From positions 1 to 64,000 of the forward strand of contig JAIQFB010000012.1 of NCBI GenBank assembly GCA_020073485.1: a stretch of 64,000 bases of DNA, given 5' to 3'. This DNA is from Terriglobia bacterium (GTDB lineage Bacteria; Acidobacteriota; Terriglobia; Acidiferrales; UBA7541). The notes beneath the pieces are model-generated. The model was not told the DNA's origin. It saw only the letters and a list, made by a program, of their open reading frames with translations, and ran no database searches. The position numbers were made by a program, and so were the translations under genes. Of this stretch, positions 18,940-26,720 are shown in pieces; position 1 is the stretch's first letter, and each line of letters begins with the position of its first letter.

Positions 18940-19017
18940 GTGGCACAGGCTTCAGCCTGTGGGTTTTTGATAGTCCATAAGTAAAATCTAATCCGCACAG
19001 GCTGAAGCCTGTGCCAC
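18940..19017. repeat. Dispersed palindrome, type B, copy 1
   Basis: Perfect 22-bp inverted arms at 18940-18961 and 18996-19017 with core ACAGGCTTCAGCCTGT. The right arm is translated as the last residues of the membrane protein encoded on the minus strand. It also lies just after the thrS stop. Confidence 0.92.
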
Positions 19018-20535
19018 TTCGCTCGCCCGATCGGCCGCCTTCAAATACGCACGCCGCAACCACCATCCGGAAACCGCCGCGGCCAGAATCAGCACTCCAG
19101 CCAGAATCCAAAGCGCGCCAGCGGAAACACCTGCCTTGGAAAGAAACACCCACCATTTGTCGAATCCCTGGCCAATCGGCGCGGGTATGGATGTAGCGGC
19201 GTAGTGCAGCAGCAGATGCGTATGCAGGTCCAGCGGTGAAAAGCCCATCCGGTAGTTGTATTGCGAGTCGTAGTAGCCCCCAGCCACGTCGGCTTCGAGA
19301 AAACTGGTGGCCATCCCTAGGGCCTGCACAAGAAATCCGGCAAGGAAAACGCCGATCGAGAGGCGCCGCACGTTGCGGGATGCGTTTTCCAGTGCCGGGC
19401 CGATGCCGAGGCCTAGCAATGCCAGGGCGGGCACCAGATAGCGCGGGCCATAGGAGTACCCGCCCTCCCACTGCGTGTACGTCGCGAAAAAAAGCAAATA
19501 CAAAACGGGGGTGGCCGCGGCGATCACGGCAAGCCCGCGGTCGCGCCGCCAGAGGCGCGGCAAACCAATCATGGCCAGCAGGATTGGCGGCGAAAACAGA
19601 AATATGGATTTTCCCGGCGAGAGCAAAAATCCCAGCAGGCCCGTAAACAGCGGCGTCTCGAACGTATTCAGGGCCTTGCCGCCTTCGGCCGCGACGGGAT
19701 ATCCAAACTCGAACACGCTGCCATGCAGATACGCGTTGCGCCATAGCAGGAGGGCCACGCCAATTCCGGCGGCCACGGCGATGGCGATCGCGGCGATCCA
19801 TTGTTTTTTCTTATCGCGCAGGAGCACAGCCGCGAGAAACACGGGCACGGCGATGACGTGCGTCGGCCTCACCCACACCGCCGCACCTAGTAGTGTTCCC
19901 GCCGCCACCGCCCGCCGCACAGAGATCGGCATTCCCGGTGGCGGTATAAACAAAACGGCTGCCGCGCCTACGAGCAGCGCCGCAGCCAGCGGTTCGGAGA
20001 AGAGCCAACCGGAGTAAGCGGCAATCGGCGTGGCCAGAGCCAGAATGGCCGCTGCCGCAAGAGAAATTTTCGGCGAAATTCCAAGCCGCAGAAAAATGGA
20101 GAGTGCCATGGCCACGGCCAGCGCGGAAAACAGGGCGCTTTCGCCCGTCAAAAAGAAATCGCTGACGGCGTCGCGCGCCCCGGCCGCCACTCCCGGCAGA
20201 TGTCGCGCCACAAATTGCCCCGCCGCGTACCAAGGCAGCAGGGCCACGGCCTGCCCCGGTGGGTACGGAGATTCGGGACGCCCAAACCGGTCGAACGTCC
20301 CATAAAACAAGTTTGCACTCACGGCCTGGGGGATCGCCGTGGTGCCGTGCCGCGCGAGGCTTTCCACCTGGAAATCCGCCGAGACCTCGTCCATCGTGCG
20401 CACGCGGCCGGTGGAAAGCAGAAAGTAGAAGAACGCCAGGAAGACCAGCAGCGAGATCACCAGCGCACGGCGGTCTCCACCGGCGCCCGCTCGAGGTGAT
20501 GAATGAGATTGCAATGTCGGTGCGGTCGTGGACAT
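18988..20535 (-). CDS. GT-C-like polytopic membrane glycosyltransferase
   Basis: The 515-residue protein has a short cytoplasmic N-terminus and about 11-13 hydrophobic helices. The first loop contains an acidic pair (VRTMDEVSADFQVESLARHG), the position of the catalytic Asp/Glu in GT-C enzymes that use polyprenyl-phosphate sugars. Later loops hold YPPGQA and a GGYSYGPRYLVP motif, seen in this group. The C-terminus AQASACAD is encoded by the arm of a type B palindrome. It is inserted on the opposite strand between thrS and infC. The exact sugar donor and acceptor are unknown. Confidence 0.75.
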   Translation of the reverse strand: MSTTAPTLQSHSSPRAGAGGDRRALVISLLVFLAFFYFLLSTGRVRTMDEVSADFQVESLARHGTTAIPQAVSANLFYGTFDRFGRPESPYPPGQAVALLPWYAAGQFVARHLPGVAAGARDAVSDFFLTGESALFSALAVAMALSIFLRLGISPKISLAAAAILALATPIAAYSGWLFSEPLAAALLVGAAAVLFIPPPGMPISVRRAVAAGTLLGAAVWVRPTHVIAVPVFLAAVLLRDKKKQWIAAIAIAVAAGIGVALLLWRNAYLHGSVFEFGYPVAAEGGKALNTFETPLFTGLLGFLLSPGKSIFLFSPPILLAMIGLPRLWRRDRGLAVIAAATPVLYLLFFATYTQWEGGYSYGPRYLVPALALLGLGIGPALENASRNVRRLSIGVFLAGFLVQALGMATSFLEADVAGGYYDSQYNYRMGFSPLDLHTHLLLHYAATSIPAPIGQGFDKWWVFLSKAGVSAGALWILAGVLILAAAVSGWWLRRAYLKAADRASEVAQASACAD

Positions 20536-20696
20536 GAAGTGAGGGTGCGCCGGTCAAATTAGAACACGCGCAGCACCTCCCGCCGAGCGGCACTTGTGCC
20601 GCGCGTTCGTTCCCGGCAACGGGAAGGGAGGTGGTCGACCGGAGCCAGCCTCGGGCACGCTCTTAGAGGGGCAAATGGCCCTTGGTTGGTTGTTGG

Positions 20697-20776
20697 AGGA
20701 CAGGCACTCTTGCCTGTCCGGTTTTGGTGCTTGGCGGCGCTGATCTAAACCGGACAGGCAAGAGTGCCTGTCCTAC
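20697..20776. repeat. Dispersed palindrome, type A, copy 2
   Basis: Arms of 28 bp at 20697-20724 and 20747-20774 are identical to the arms of copy 1 at 16756, with a different 22-bp loop. A separate small palindrome GCGGCACTTGTGCCGC lies at about 20585-20600. Both are in the gap between the membrane-protein gene and infC. Confidence 0.92.
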
Positions 20777-20819
20777 TGGACCCCCTCTAACGCTTCGCTA
20801 TTCCCCGGCAATCTCCTCG

Positions 20820-20828
20820 TGCTATACT
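20820..20828 (+). promoter_or_regulatory. Extended -10 promoter of infC
   Basis: TG-C-TATACT matches an extended -10 element; there is no good -35. Initiation near 20835 leaves a leader of about 100 bases to the ATC start and excludes translation from the GTG at 20819, which is part of the promoter. Confidence 0.6.
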
Positions 20829-20938
20829 CTGTAACCCATCCTCTTTTTAGCGCTTCTAGCTATCCGCGGATGGGGTGGAGAAGTGGTTCGCGCCGCCGGC
20901 TGGTTTTCGGGCTGGGCGCAATTTTTGGAGGTGGGTTT

Positions 20939-21520
20939 ATCGCTGAACGGAGTTTTCGGCAGGCCGACCGGATTCGCGTAAACGATCGCATCCGGGCGCG
21001 TGAAATTCGTGTGGTGGATGAAGATGGCGGACAACTGGGTGTGATGCCGCCGTTTGAGGCGATCAAGCTTGCCCGCGAGAAGGGTCTGGACCTGGTGGAA
21101 ATCTCGCCGACCGCAGACCCGCCGGTTTGCAAGATCACCGATTACGGCAAATACCTCTACCAGACCAACAAGAAATTGCACGAGCAGCGAAAGCATCAGA
21201 AGGGTTCGCAGCTCAAGGAAGTGAAGTTCCGGCCGGCCACCGCGGAGCATGACTATCAGGTTCGCAAGAACCAGATCATCAAGTTTCTGGGAGAAGGCCA
21301 CAAAGTCAAGGCCATGATCTTCCATCGCGGCCGCGAAATGGCTCACCAGGAAGTGGGCCGCGCAAAGATGAACCGGCTGCTGCAGGAAATCGCCGATTAT
21401 GCGCTGGTCGAGATCGGGCCGCGCATGGAAGCCAACATCATGATGGCGCTTCTGGCGCCAAAGCGGGGCGGCGGCGCTCCCAGCAAACAGGCCGGCGCCC
21501 CAGCGGGCGGGCAAGCCTGA
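20939..21520 (+). CDS. infC: Translation initiation factor IF-3, apparent AUC start
   Basis: IF-3 binds the 30S subunit and checks start codons. Core motifs are complete: RVNDRIRAREIRVVDEDG, DLVEISPTADPPVCKITDYG, VKFRPATAEHDYQVRKNQ and FHRGREMAHQEVG. Homology begins just after codon 20939, an ATC preceded by GGAGGT (20927-20932) at six bases spacing, giving 193 residues. In-frame ATG 20870 and GTG 20819 lack ribosome sites and would add an unconserved extension. Rare infC starts (AUU, AUC, AUA) are known and let IF-3 repress its own translation, so autoregulation is likely. Confidence 0.9.
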   Translation: MAERSFRQADRIRVNDRIRAREIRVVDEDGGQLGVMPPFEAIKLAREKGLDLVEISPTADPPVCKITDYGKYLYQTNKKLHEQRKHQKGSQLKEVKFRPATAEHDYQVRKNQIIKFLGEGHKVKAMIFHRGREMAHQEVGRAKMNRLLQEIADYALVEIGPRMEANIMMALLAPKRGGGAPSKQAGAPAGGQA

Positions 21521-21553
21521 AATAAGGGAAAGAATTCGAGAGAGGAAACATTC

Positions 21554-21769
21554 GTGGCAAAAAAGGTAAAAAAGCTCAAGTTGAAGACGCACCGCGGAGC
21601 AGCTAAGCGCTTCAAGATCACGGCTACCGGAAAAATCATGCGTATGCATTCCGGCAAGCGTCACCTGCTGGGCACCAAGAAATCCAACCGCATGCGGCGC
21701 CTGAAGAAACTCGGGCAGGTGCATGCCGCGGACGCGAAAAACGTCCACAAGATGTTGCCGTACGGCTAA
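21554..21769 (+). CDS. rpmI: Ribosomal protein bL35
   Basis: The 71-residue basic protein has the bL35 pattern KKLKLKTHRGAAKRFKITAT followed by GKRHLLGTKKSNRMRRL. It starts with GTG 21554 after GAGAGAGGAA. It belongs to the large ribosomal subunit and lies 33 bases after infC in the canonical order. Confidence 0.95.
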   Translation: MAKKVKKLKLKTHRGAAKRFKITATGKIMRMHSGKRHLLGTKKSNRMRRLKKLGQVHAADAKNVHKMLPYG

Positions 21770-22039
21770 GAGATTTTCTTCGTTTTTCGTTTTTGCTTTT
21801 TGCTGTGCCAGGCAGAGCGCAACCCGCCACGGTGGGCCTGCCGGCCAGCGGTTCGGCCGTAATCGTTCGATAAGCCGGACCAATGCTCGCGCGTCGTTCG
21901 CCAAAAATGGGAACTTCGCGTTGAGCTTCTAAACACGCCGTGGAGACGCTTTTGCTTTCCGATCGCGACGGGTACCCCTGCGCGGGGACCGCCGCGATGC
22001 TCCGGAAGGCCATGCGCCTCCGCACAGGAGAGAAACACC
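21770..22039 (+). promoter_or_regulatory. Structured spacer between rpmI and rplT
   Basis: The 270-base gap is long for this operon. It starts with a T-rich stretch (TTTTCTTCGTTTTTCG) and ends with a strong hairpin at about 21962-21998 (ATCGCG and CGCGAT arms with inner CGG/CCG and CCCC/GGGG pairs) just before the rplT ribosome site AGGAG. It may host an L20 autoregulatory leader or an internal terminator/promoter; no known L20-binding motif was identified by eye. Confidence 0.4.
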
Positions 22040-22414
22040 ATGGCTCGAGTTAAACGCGGAACAAAACGCCGCGCGCGCCGCAAAAAGATTTTGCGCCGCA
22101 CAAAGGGTTTTTTCCTCACAAAGTCCAAGCTCTATCAATCCGCTCAGGAAGCGGTGAATCGCGCGGAGCGCTTTTCCTTCCGCGACCGCCGCGTGCGCAA
22201 ACGCCAGTTCCGCAAGTTGTGGATCCAGCGCATCGGAGCGGGCGCGCGGCTTGCGGGGATGTCCTACAGCACATTGATGCACGGGCTCAAGGCCGCGGGC
22301 ATCGAAATCGACCGCAAGATGCTGTCCGATATCGCAGTCAAGGATGCCGCCGCGTTCACGCAGCTGGCCGAGCAGGCCAAGGCGTCGCTGGCCCCGGCAA
22401 GAGCCAAGGCGTAG
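22040..22414 (+). CDS. rplT: Ribosomal protein bL20
   Basis: The 124-residue protein has the bL20 sequence [20 protein letters not shown], then [20 protein letters not shown] and [17 protein letters not shown]. It is essential for early 50S assembly and in several bacteria represses its own operon. The C-terminus has a short Ala-rich extension. The pheS start follows 17 bases later. Confidence 0.97.
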   Translation: MARVKRGTKRRARRKKILRRTKGFFLTKSKLYQSAQEAVNRAERFSFRDRRVRKRQFRKLWIQRIGAGARLAGMSYSTLMHGLKAAGIEIDRKMLSDIAVKDAAAFTQLAEQAKASLAPARAKA

Positions 22415-22431
22415 CCAGTCGTCTCGATCCC

Positions 22432-23562
22432 ATGACGAACGACCCGACAGCGAAGCCACTCGCTGAACTGGGCGTCGCGGACGCTCAGGGAGTAGCACGT
22501 CTTTTCGCCGACGTGAAGAATCAATTCACCTCGGAACTCGACGTCAAGCAGAGTGCTAACGACTGGGAGGAGCTCCGAGGAGCGTGGCTCGGCCGCAAGT
22601 CGGGTGTGCTGACGCGCATCACAGACAACTGGCTCAAGCCTTCACCGCCGGAACTCAAACGCGCGGTCGGGCAGGCGCTCAACGAACTGAAGGCGCACGT
22701 CGAAGCAGCGCTGGAAACGCGGCGCCTGGCGATCGAAGCGGCGGCCGACCAGGCATCTCTCGAGCGGGAACGCGAAGACCTCTCCCTTCCCGGCGTGATC
22801 CGCGCGCTCGGCACGCGGCATCCGCTGCGCCAAACGTTCGAGGAGATCGAAAAGATTTTCCTCTCGCTAGGCTACTCGGTTGTCGCCGGGCCGGAGATGG
22901 AAACCCCGTATTACAACTTCGAGGCGCTTAATATTCCCGAGCATCATCCGGCGCGCGACAACATGGACACGTTCTATATGTCCACGCCGCCCGGTGCCGC
23001 GCCCTTCGCGGAAGGCGCTCAGGGCAAGCCGCTCCTTTTGCGCACGCACACTTCGCCCATGCAGGTGCGCACCATGGAAAAGCAGCAGCCTCCGGTGCGC
23101 ATCATCGTTCCCGGCAAGGTTTATCGCCGCGACAATCCGGATGCGACCCACGGCTTTATTTTTCACCAGATCGAGGGCCTGGCCGTCGACACCGACATCA
23201 CCTTCTGCGATTTTGCCGGCACGGTCGAATATTTCGTCCGTGAATTTCTCGGCCCCAAGGTGAAAACGCGCCTGCGCCCGAGCTATTTCCCCTTCACCGA
23301 GCCTTCAGTGGAGGTGGACGCCACCTGCGTTTTTTGCGGCGGCAAGGGCTGCAACGTCTGCAAGCAATCGGGATGGATCGAGCTGTTTGGCGCGGGCATG
23401 GTCGATCCGGCCGTCTATGGATTTGTGAATTACGACCCGAAGCGCCTCTCGGGTTTCGCTTTCGGCCTGGGCGTCGAGCGGCTGACGCAACTCAAGTACA
23501 ACGTCAACGATTTGCAGTTGTACTACCAGAATGATGTGCGGTTCTTGCGGCAGTTTGCGTAG
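22432..23562 (+). CDS. pheS: Phenylalanyl-tRNA synthetase alpha subunit
   Basis: The 376-residue catalytic subunit has an N-terminal coiled-coil region, then RHPLRQTFEEIEKIFLSLGY, motif 2 (VYRRDNPDATHGFIFHQIEG), a CVFCGGKGCNVC cysteine cluster found in many PheS proteins and the motif 3 region FAFGLGVERLTQLKY. ATG 22432 is chosen because the reading frame upstream overlaps rplT. It pairs with PheT downstream, 42 bases later. Confidence 0.96.
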   Translation: MTNDPTAKPLAELGVADAQGVARLFADVKNQFTSELDVKQSANDWEELRGAWLGRKSGVLTRITDNWLKPSPPELKRAVGQALNELKAHVEAALETRRLAIEAAADQASLEREREDLSLPGVIRALGTRHPLRQTFEEIEKIFLSLGYSVVAGPEMETPYYNFEALNIPEHHPARDNMDTFYMSTPPGAAPFAEGAQGKPLLLRTHTSPMQVRTMEKQQPPVRIIVPGKVYRRDNPDATHGFIFHQIEGLAVDTDITFCDFAGTVEYFVREFLGPKVKTRLRPSYFPFTEPSVEVDATCVFCGGKGCNVCKQSGWIELFGAGMVDPAVYGFVNYDPKRLSGFAFGLGVERLTQLKYNVNDLQLYYQNDVRFLRQFA

Positions 23563-23604
23563 AACTGATGCCGCAAACAGTATGAGCAGCATTCAAGAAG
23601 GATC

Positions 23605-25695
23605 ATGAAAGTTCTCTACAACTGGCTCAAAGAGTTCGTCGCGCTGGAAGCGACGCCAGAGGGGTTGCGCACACGGCTCTCTCTTTCCGGCACGGCCATC
23701 GAAGCGCTGGAGGACACGCCCGCGGGCCCGATGCTCGATGCTGAATTGACATCGAATCGCGCGGATTGCCTGGGCCACTACGGCATCGCGCGCGAAGCCG
23801 CGGCTTTGTACCGGCTTCCGCTGGAGGCCGTCGGGGCGTACCCTCGCGAATTGGCCGAGCCCGCTTCTTCGGTGACCCGCGTCGATATCGAATCTCCCGA
23901 ACTGTGCGGCCGCTACACGGCGCGCATTTTGCGCGGCGTGAAGGTGGGGCCGTCGCCCATCTGGCTGCGCGAGCGCCTGGAATCGCTGGGCCAGGCGTCG
24001 ATCAACAACATCGTGGATGCAACGAACTACGTGATGCTCGAACTGGGGCATCCGCTGCACGCCTTCGACCTGGATTTGCTGAACGAGGGCCGCATCGTGG
24101 TGCGGCGCGCGCACGCCGGAGAAAAAATGCGCACGCTGGATGGAATCGAGCGCGCGCTCACGCCGGAGATGTGCGTGATTGCGGACGCCTCGCGCGCCGT
24201 GGCCATCGCCGGAGTCATGGGCGGCGCCGACTCGGAAATCCGCTCCACGACGCGCACGATCCTGCTCGAATCCGCGTGGTTCGACCCCATTTCCATCCGC
24301 CGCACATCGAAGACGTTGGGCCTGCGCACGGAAGCCTCCATGCGTTTCGAGCGCGGCGCCGACATGGAATGGGCGGACCGCGCTTCGCGGCGTTGCGCGG
24401 AGCTGATTCAAAAATTGACCGGAGGCGAAGTGCTGGCCGGAGCGGTCGACGTCTATCCGGGGCGAGTGCCGGCGATGGAGATCGAGTTGACGCGCAAGGA
24501 ACTGCTGCGCGTGATGGGCGCGGACGTGCCCGACGCGGAGATCGAGGCAATTCTCTCGGCGCTGGGTTTCGCGCCGGTGCGCGCGGATTCCGCGCCGGGC
24601 AGCCTGGAATCGTTGCAGGCCGCGTGGACATGCCGCCGCCCGTCGTGGCGCGGAGACGTGACCCGCGAAATCGACCTGATTGAGGAAGTCGCGCGCCTCT
24701 ACGGCATCGAAAAATTTCCCGCGCGCCTGCCCGCGGCAAAACTCCCCGCGGCGCGCCTGGAATATGCGAAAGCGGAGGATCGCTTGCGCGAGCGGCTGAT
24801 CGGCTTGGGCTACCAGGAAATCATCACCATTCCGATCGTCGAGGAATCGACCGACACTCTATTTCGCGCCGAAAACAGCTCGCCGGCGCGCATCGCGAAT
24901 CCGCTGGCCGAAGACGCCTCGGTGATGCGCTCGAGCGGCGCCGTGACCATGGCCGCGACACTCGAGTGGAACCTGAATCACGGGCAGCGCAACGTTCGCT
25001 TATTCGAGTTCGGCAAAACCTACGGCTGGAAAGGCTCCGAGCCGGTCGAGACCCGCGTCCTGACGCTCGGCGCGACGGGCCTGGCGCGCGAAAAAAACGT
25101 CGCCGAAAGCGAACGCGTATTCGGCTTCGCCGATCTCAAGGGTGATCTCGATCAGCTTGGGCGCCTGGCCGGAGGATTCTTGTGGAAGGCAGGCGCGGCG
25201 GAGTGGTTGCATCCGGCCCACGCGGGAATGATTCTGCTGCAAGGTGACGGTGCGGCTACACACCCGGCGGGAATTGCCGGGCAAGTATCGCGGCGCGTTT
25301 CCGAACGCTTCAAGCTGCGGCAGGACGCCTACATCGCCGAGTTGGAACTCGGGCCGCTGTGTGCGGGCTACGAGGCCGCACGTGCTGCGCTGCGCTATAA
25401 GCCGCTGTCGCGATATCCGGCGGTCGAGCGCGATTTTTCTCTCGTGCTTGCCGACGGGACGCCGTTCTCCGCCGTGGCGCATGCCATCCGTTCCCTGGAA
25501 ATCGCGGAAGTTTCCTCGATCGACGCGGTGGACGTGTTTCGCGGGAAGAATCTGCCGGCGGGAAAATTCTCACTGCTGGCGCGCGTGACGTTTGAAAGCC
25601 ACCAGGCCACACTCACCGAAGCGCAATTGACCAATTTTTCCTCGCGCATTCTCGCCGCGCTGGGACAGAAACTCGGCGCTGCTCTGCGCGCTTAG
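23605..25695 (+). CDS. pheT: Phenylalanyl-tRNA synthetase beta subunit lacking the OB-fold domain
   Basis: At 696 residues it is about 100 shorter than typical PheT. The N-terminal MKVLYNWLKEFVALEATPEG runs through LSGTAIEALEDTPAGPM straight into LDAELTSNRADCLGHYGIAR, so the EMAP-type OB-fold tRNA-binding insert (normally about residues 40-150) is absent. The B3/B4 editing region (SINNIVDATNYVMLELGHPLHAF), B5, the core and the C-terminal anticodon-binding domain (RYPAVERDFSLVLADGTPFS) remain. No frameshift is seen, so this is a real short form. It follows pheS in one operon. Confidence 0.93.
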   Translation: MKVLYNWLKEFVALEATPEGLRTRLSLSGTAIEALEDTPAGPMLDAELTSNRADCLGHYGIAREAAALYRLPLEAVGAYPRELAEPASSVTRVDIESPELCGRYTARILRGVKVGPSPIWLRERLESLGQASINNIVDATNYVMLELGHPLHAFDLDLLNEGRIVVRRAHAGEKMRTLDGIERALTPEMCVIADASRAVAIAGVMGGADSEIRSTTRTILLESAWFDPISIRRTSKTLGLRTEASMRFERGADMEWADRASRRCAELIQKLTGGEVLAGAVDVYPGRVPAMEIELTRKELLRVMGADVPDAEIEAILSALGFAPVRADSAPGSLESLQAAWTCRRPSWRGDVTREIDLIEEVARLYGIEKFPARLPAAKLPAARLEYAKAEDRLRERLIGLGYQEIITIPIVEESTDTLFRAENSSPARIANPLAEDASVMRSSGAVTMAATLEWNLNHGQRNVRLFEFGKTYGWKGSEPVETRVLTLGATGLAREKNVAESERVFGFADLKGDLDQLGRLAGGFLWKAGAAEWLHPAHAGMILLQGDGAATHPAGIAGQVSRRVSERFKLRQDAYIAELELGPLCAGYEAARAALRYKPLSRYPAVERDFSLVLADGTPFSAVAHAIRSLEIAEVSSIDAVDVFRGKNLPAGKFSLLARVTFESHQATLTEAQLTNFSSRILAALGQKLGAALRA

Positions 25696-25718
25696 CTCCT
25701 GCAAATTTCGTGGAATCG

Positions 25719-25748
25719 AAGTAGCGTGGACTTCAGTCTGCGCTACTT
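25719..25748. repeat. Short palindrome after pheT
   Basis: AAGTAGCG and CGCTACTT with an inner GACT/AGTC pair form a near-perfect hairpin 24 bases after the pheT stop. The central CTTCAG resembles the core of the type B palindromes. It has no U-run. Confidence 0.65.
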
Positions 25749-25847
25749 GTAGCCGGCACTTGCCTCGCACGCCGGAACATCGCAGAATAGGCGGGAGCGG
25801 GCTCCCGCTGGAGCCCGACGGAACCGGTCCAGCCGGGAGCGTATTGC

Positions 25848-26138
25848 ATGTCGAACCGCGTGAAAGTGGAGATTTACGGCCAAAGCTACACGTTAAGCGG
25901 AGATGTGGACGAGGCCTACGTCCAGAAACTGGCGCGCTACGTGGACGAAAAGATGCGCGCCGTCGCCGAAGCCACCCAAACGGTGGACTCGGTACGCGTG
26001 GCGGTGCTGGCGGCCATGGCCCTGGCCGACGAACTGCACACCCGCGAACACGATACCGGACATCGCGACGACGCCCTGCGCGAGCGCGCCCAGCAATGCC
26101 TGACCATCCTGGAACGCGCCCTGAAGCAAACTGCCTAG
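25848..26138 (+). CDS. zapA: Cell division protein ZapA
   Basis: The 96-residue protein has the ZapA profile: VKVEIYGQSYTLSGDVDEAY at the N-terminus, LARYVDEKMRAVAEA, and a C-terminal coiled coil (VAVLAAMALADELHTREHD). It binds and bundles FtsZ at mid-cell. The start follows GGGAG. It closes the translation cluster, as in several bacterial genomes. Confidence 0.9.
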   Translation: MSNRVKVEIYGQSYTLSGDVDEAYVQKLARYVDEKMRAVAEATQTVDSVRVAVLAAMALADELHTREHDTGHRDDALRERAQQCLTILERALKQTA

Positions 26139-26246
26139 GGCCGTTACCTTTCAGCCCGGCGTAACGGGCAACGCTTTACGCGCGTCTCACATCCAGTTAT
26201 GATTACAAGGGTTATCATGCCCGCGTCTGGCTTCATGGAATAGCCT

Positions 26247-26525
26247 GTGTCGAAAGCGATTCGCATTCTCGGTATTTCCTTGGCGCTGGTCGCGCTGCTG
26301 GCCTTTTCCACTGGAGTGGTCAGCGACTGGAATCACCATGATTCCAGGAGCGACGCCCGCTGCCCGTACTGCCACCTGAGCCATCAGGCGGCAGGGCAAA
26401 CCGAAAATAGCCAATGCACTGCCGTTCTCAATCCGGTCGATTCGTTGCCCCTGCCGGAAGATTCGACGCTGGTCGTTTCCCCGGCAACATCGAATACCTC
26501 TCCCCGCGCACCCCCTGCTGCGTAA
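26247..26525 (+). CDS. Small membrane-anchored CPYCH-motif protein, copy 1
   Basis: The 92-residue protein starts at GTG 26247 with one hydrophobic segment (residues 8-26) followed by SDWNHHDSRSDARCPYCHLS. Cys39, Cys42, His43 and His46 plus an HH pair make a likely metal-binding (or less likely c-heme) patch facing the periplasm. The tail has SLPLPED and ends PRAPPAA. A paralogue at 32427 has the same elements, and the two bracket a CzcCBA-type efflux operon. This resembles DUF2946-like small proteins found beside metal transporters; the family assignment is inference. Confidence 0.75.
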   Translation: MSKAIRILGISLALVALLAFSTGVVSDWNHHDSRSDARCPYCHLSHQAAGQTENSQCTAVLNPVDSLPLPEDSTLVVSPATSNTSPRAPPAA

Positions 26526-26720
26526 TTTGCTCGCTGGAGCGCCGGCAACCACTGGCGCTGACCAATAGAAATCCAATCCATCTGGTCCCTTGAGGCGTCC
26601 CGACGCATTGCATTTTTCGGGATCATTCCTCAAAGGCCTCGACCATTCCTAATTCCGGACGGTTCCCCGTCTGAATTCAGGGTAGGCGAGCGGAGCCCGA
26701 ACCCGAGCAGGAGAGAAATC

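Noticed and set aside
23605-25695. Frameshifted or broken pheT
   Set aside because: The frame is continuous and all other domains and their motifs are intact, so the missing OB-fold is a true domain absence.
26139-26246. 6S RNA directly after zapA
   Set aside because: The short gap has no 6S-like rod or conserved segments; the better candidate is at 35639-35849.
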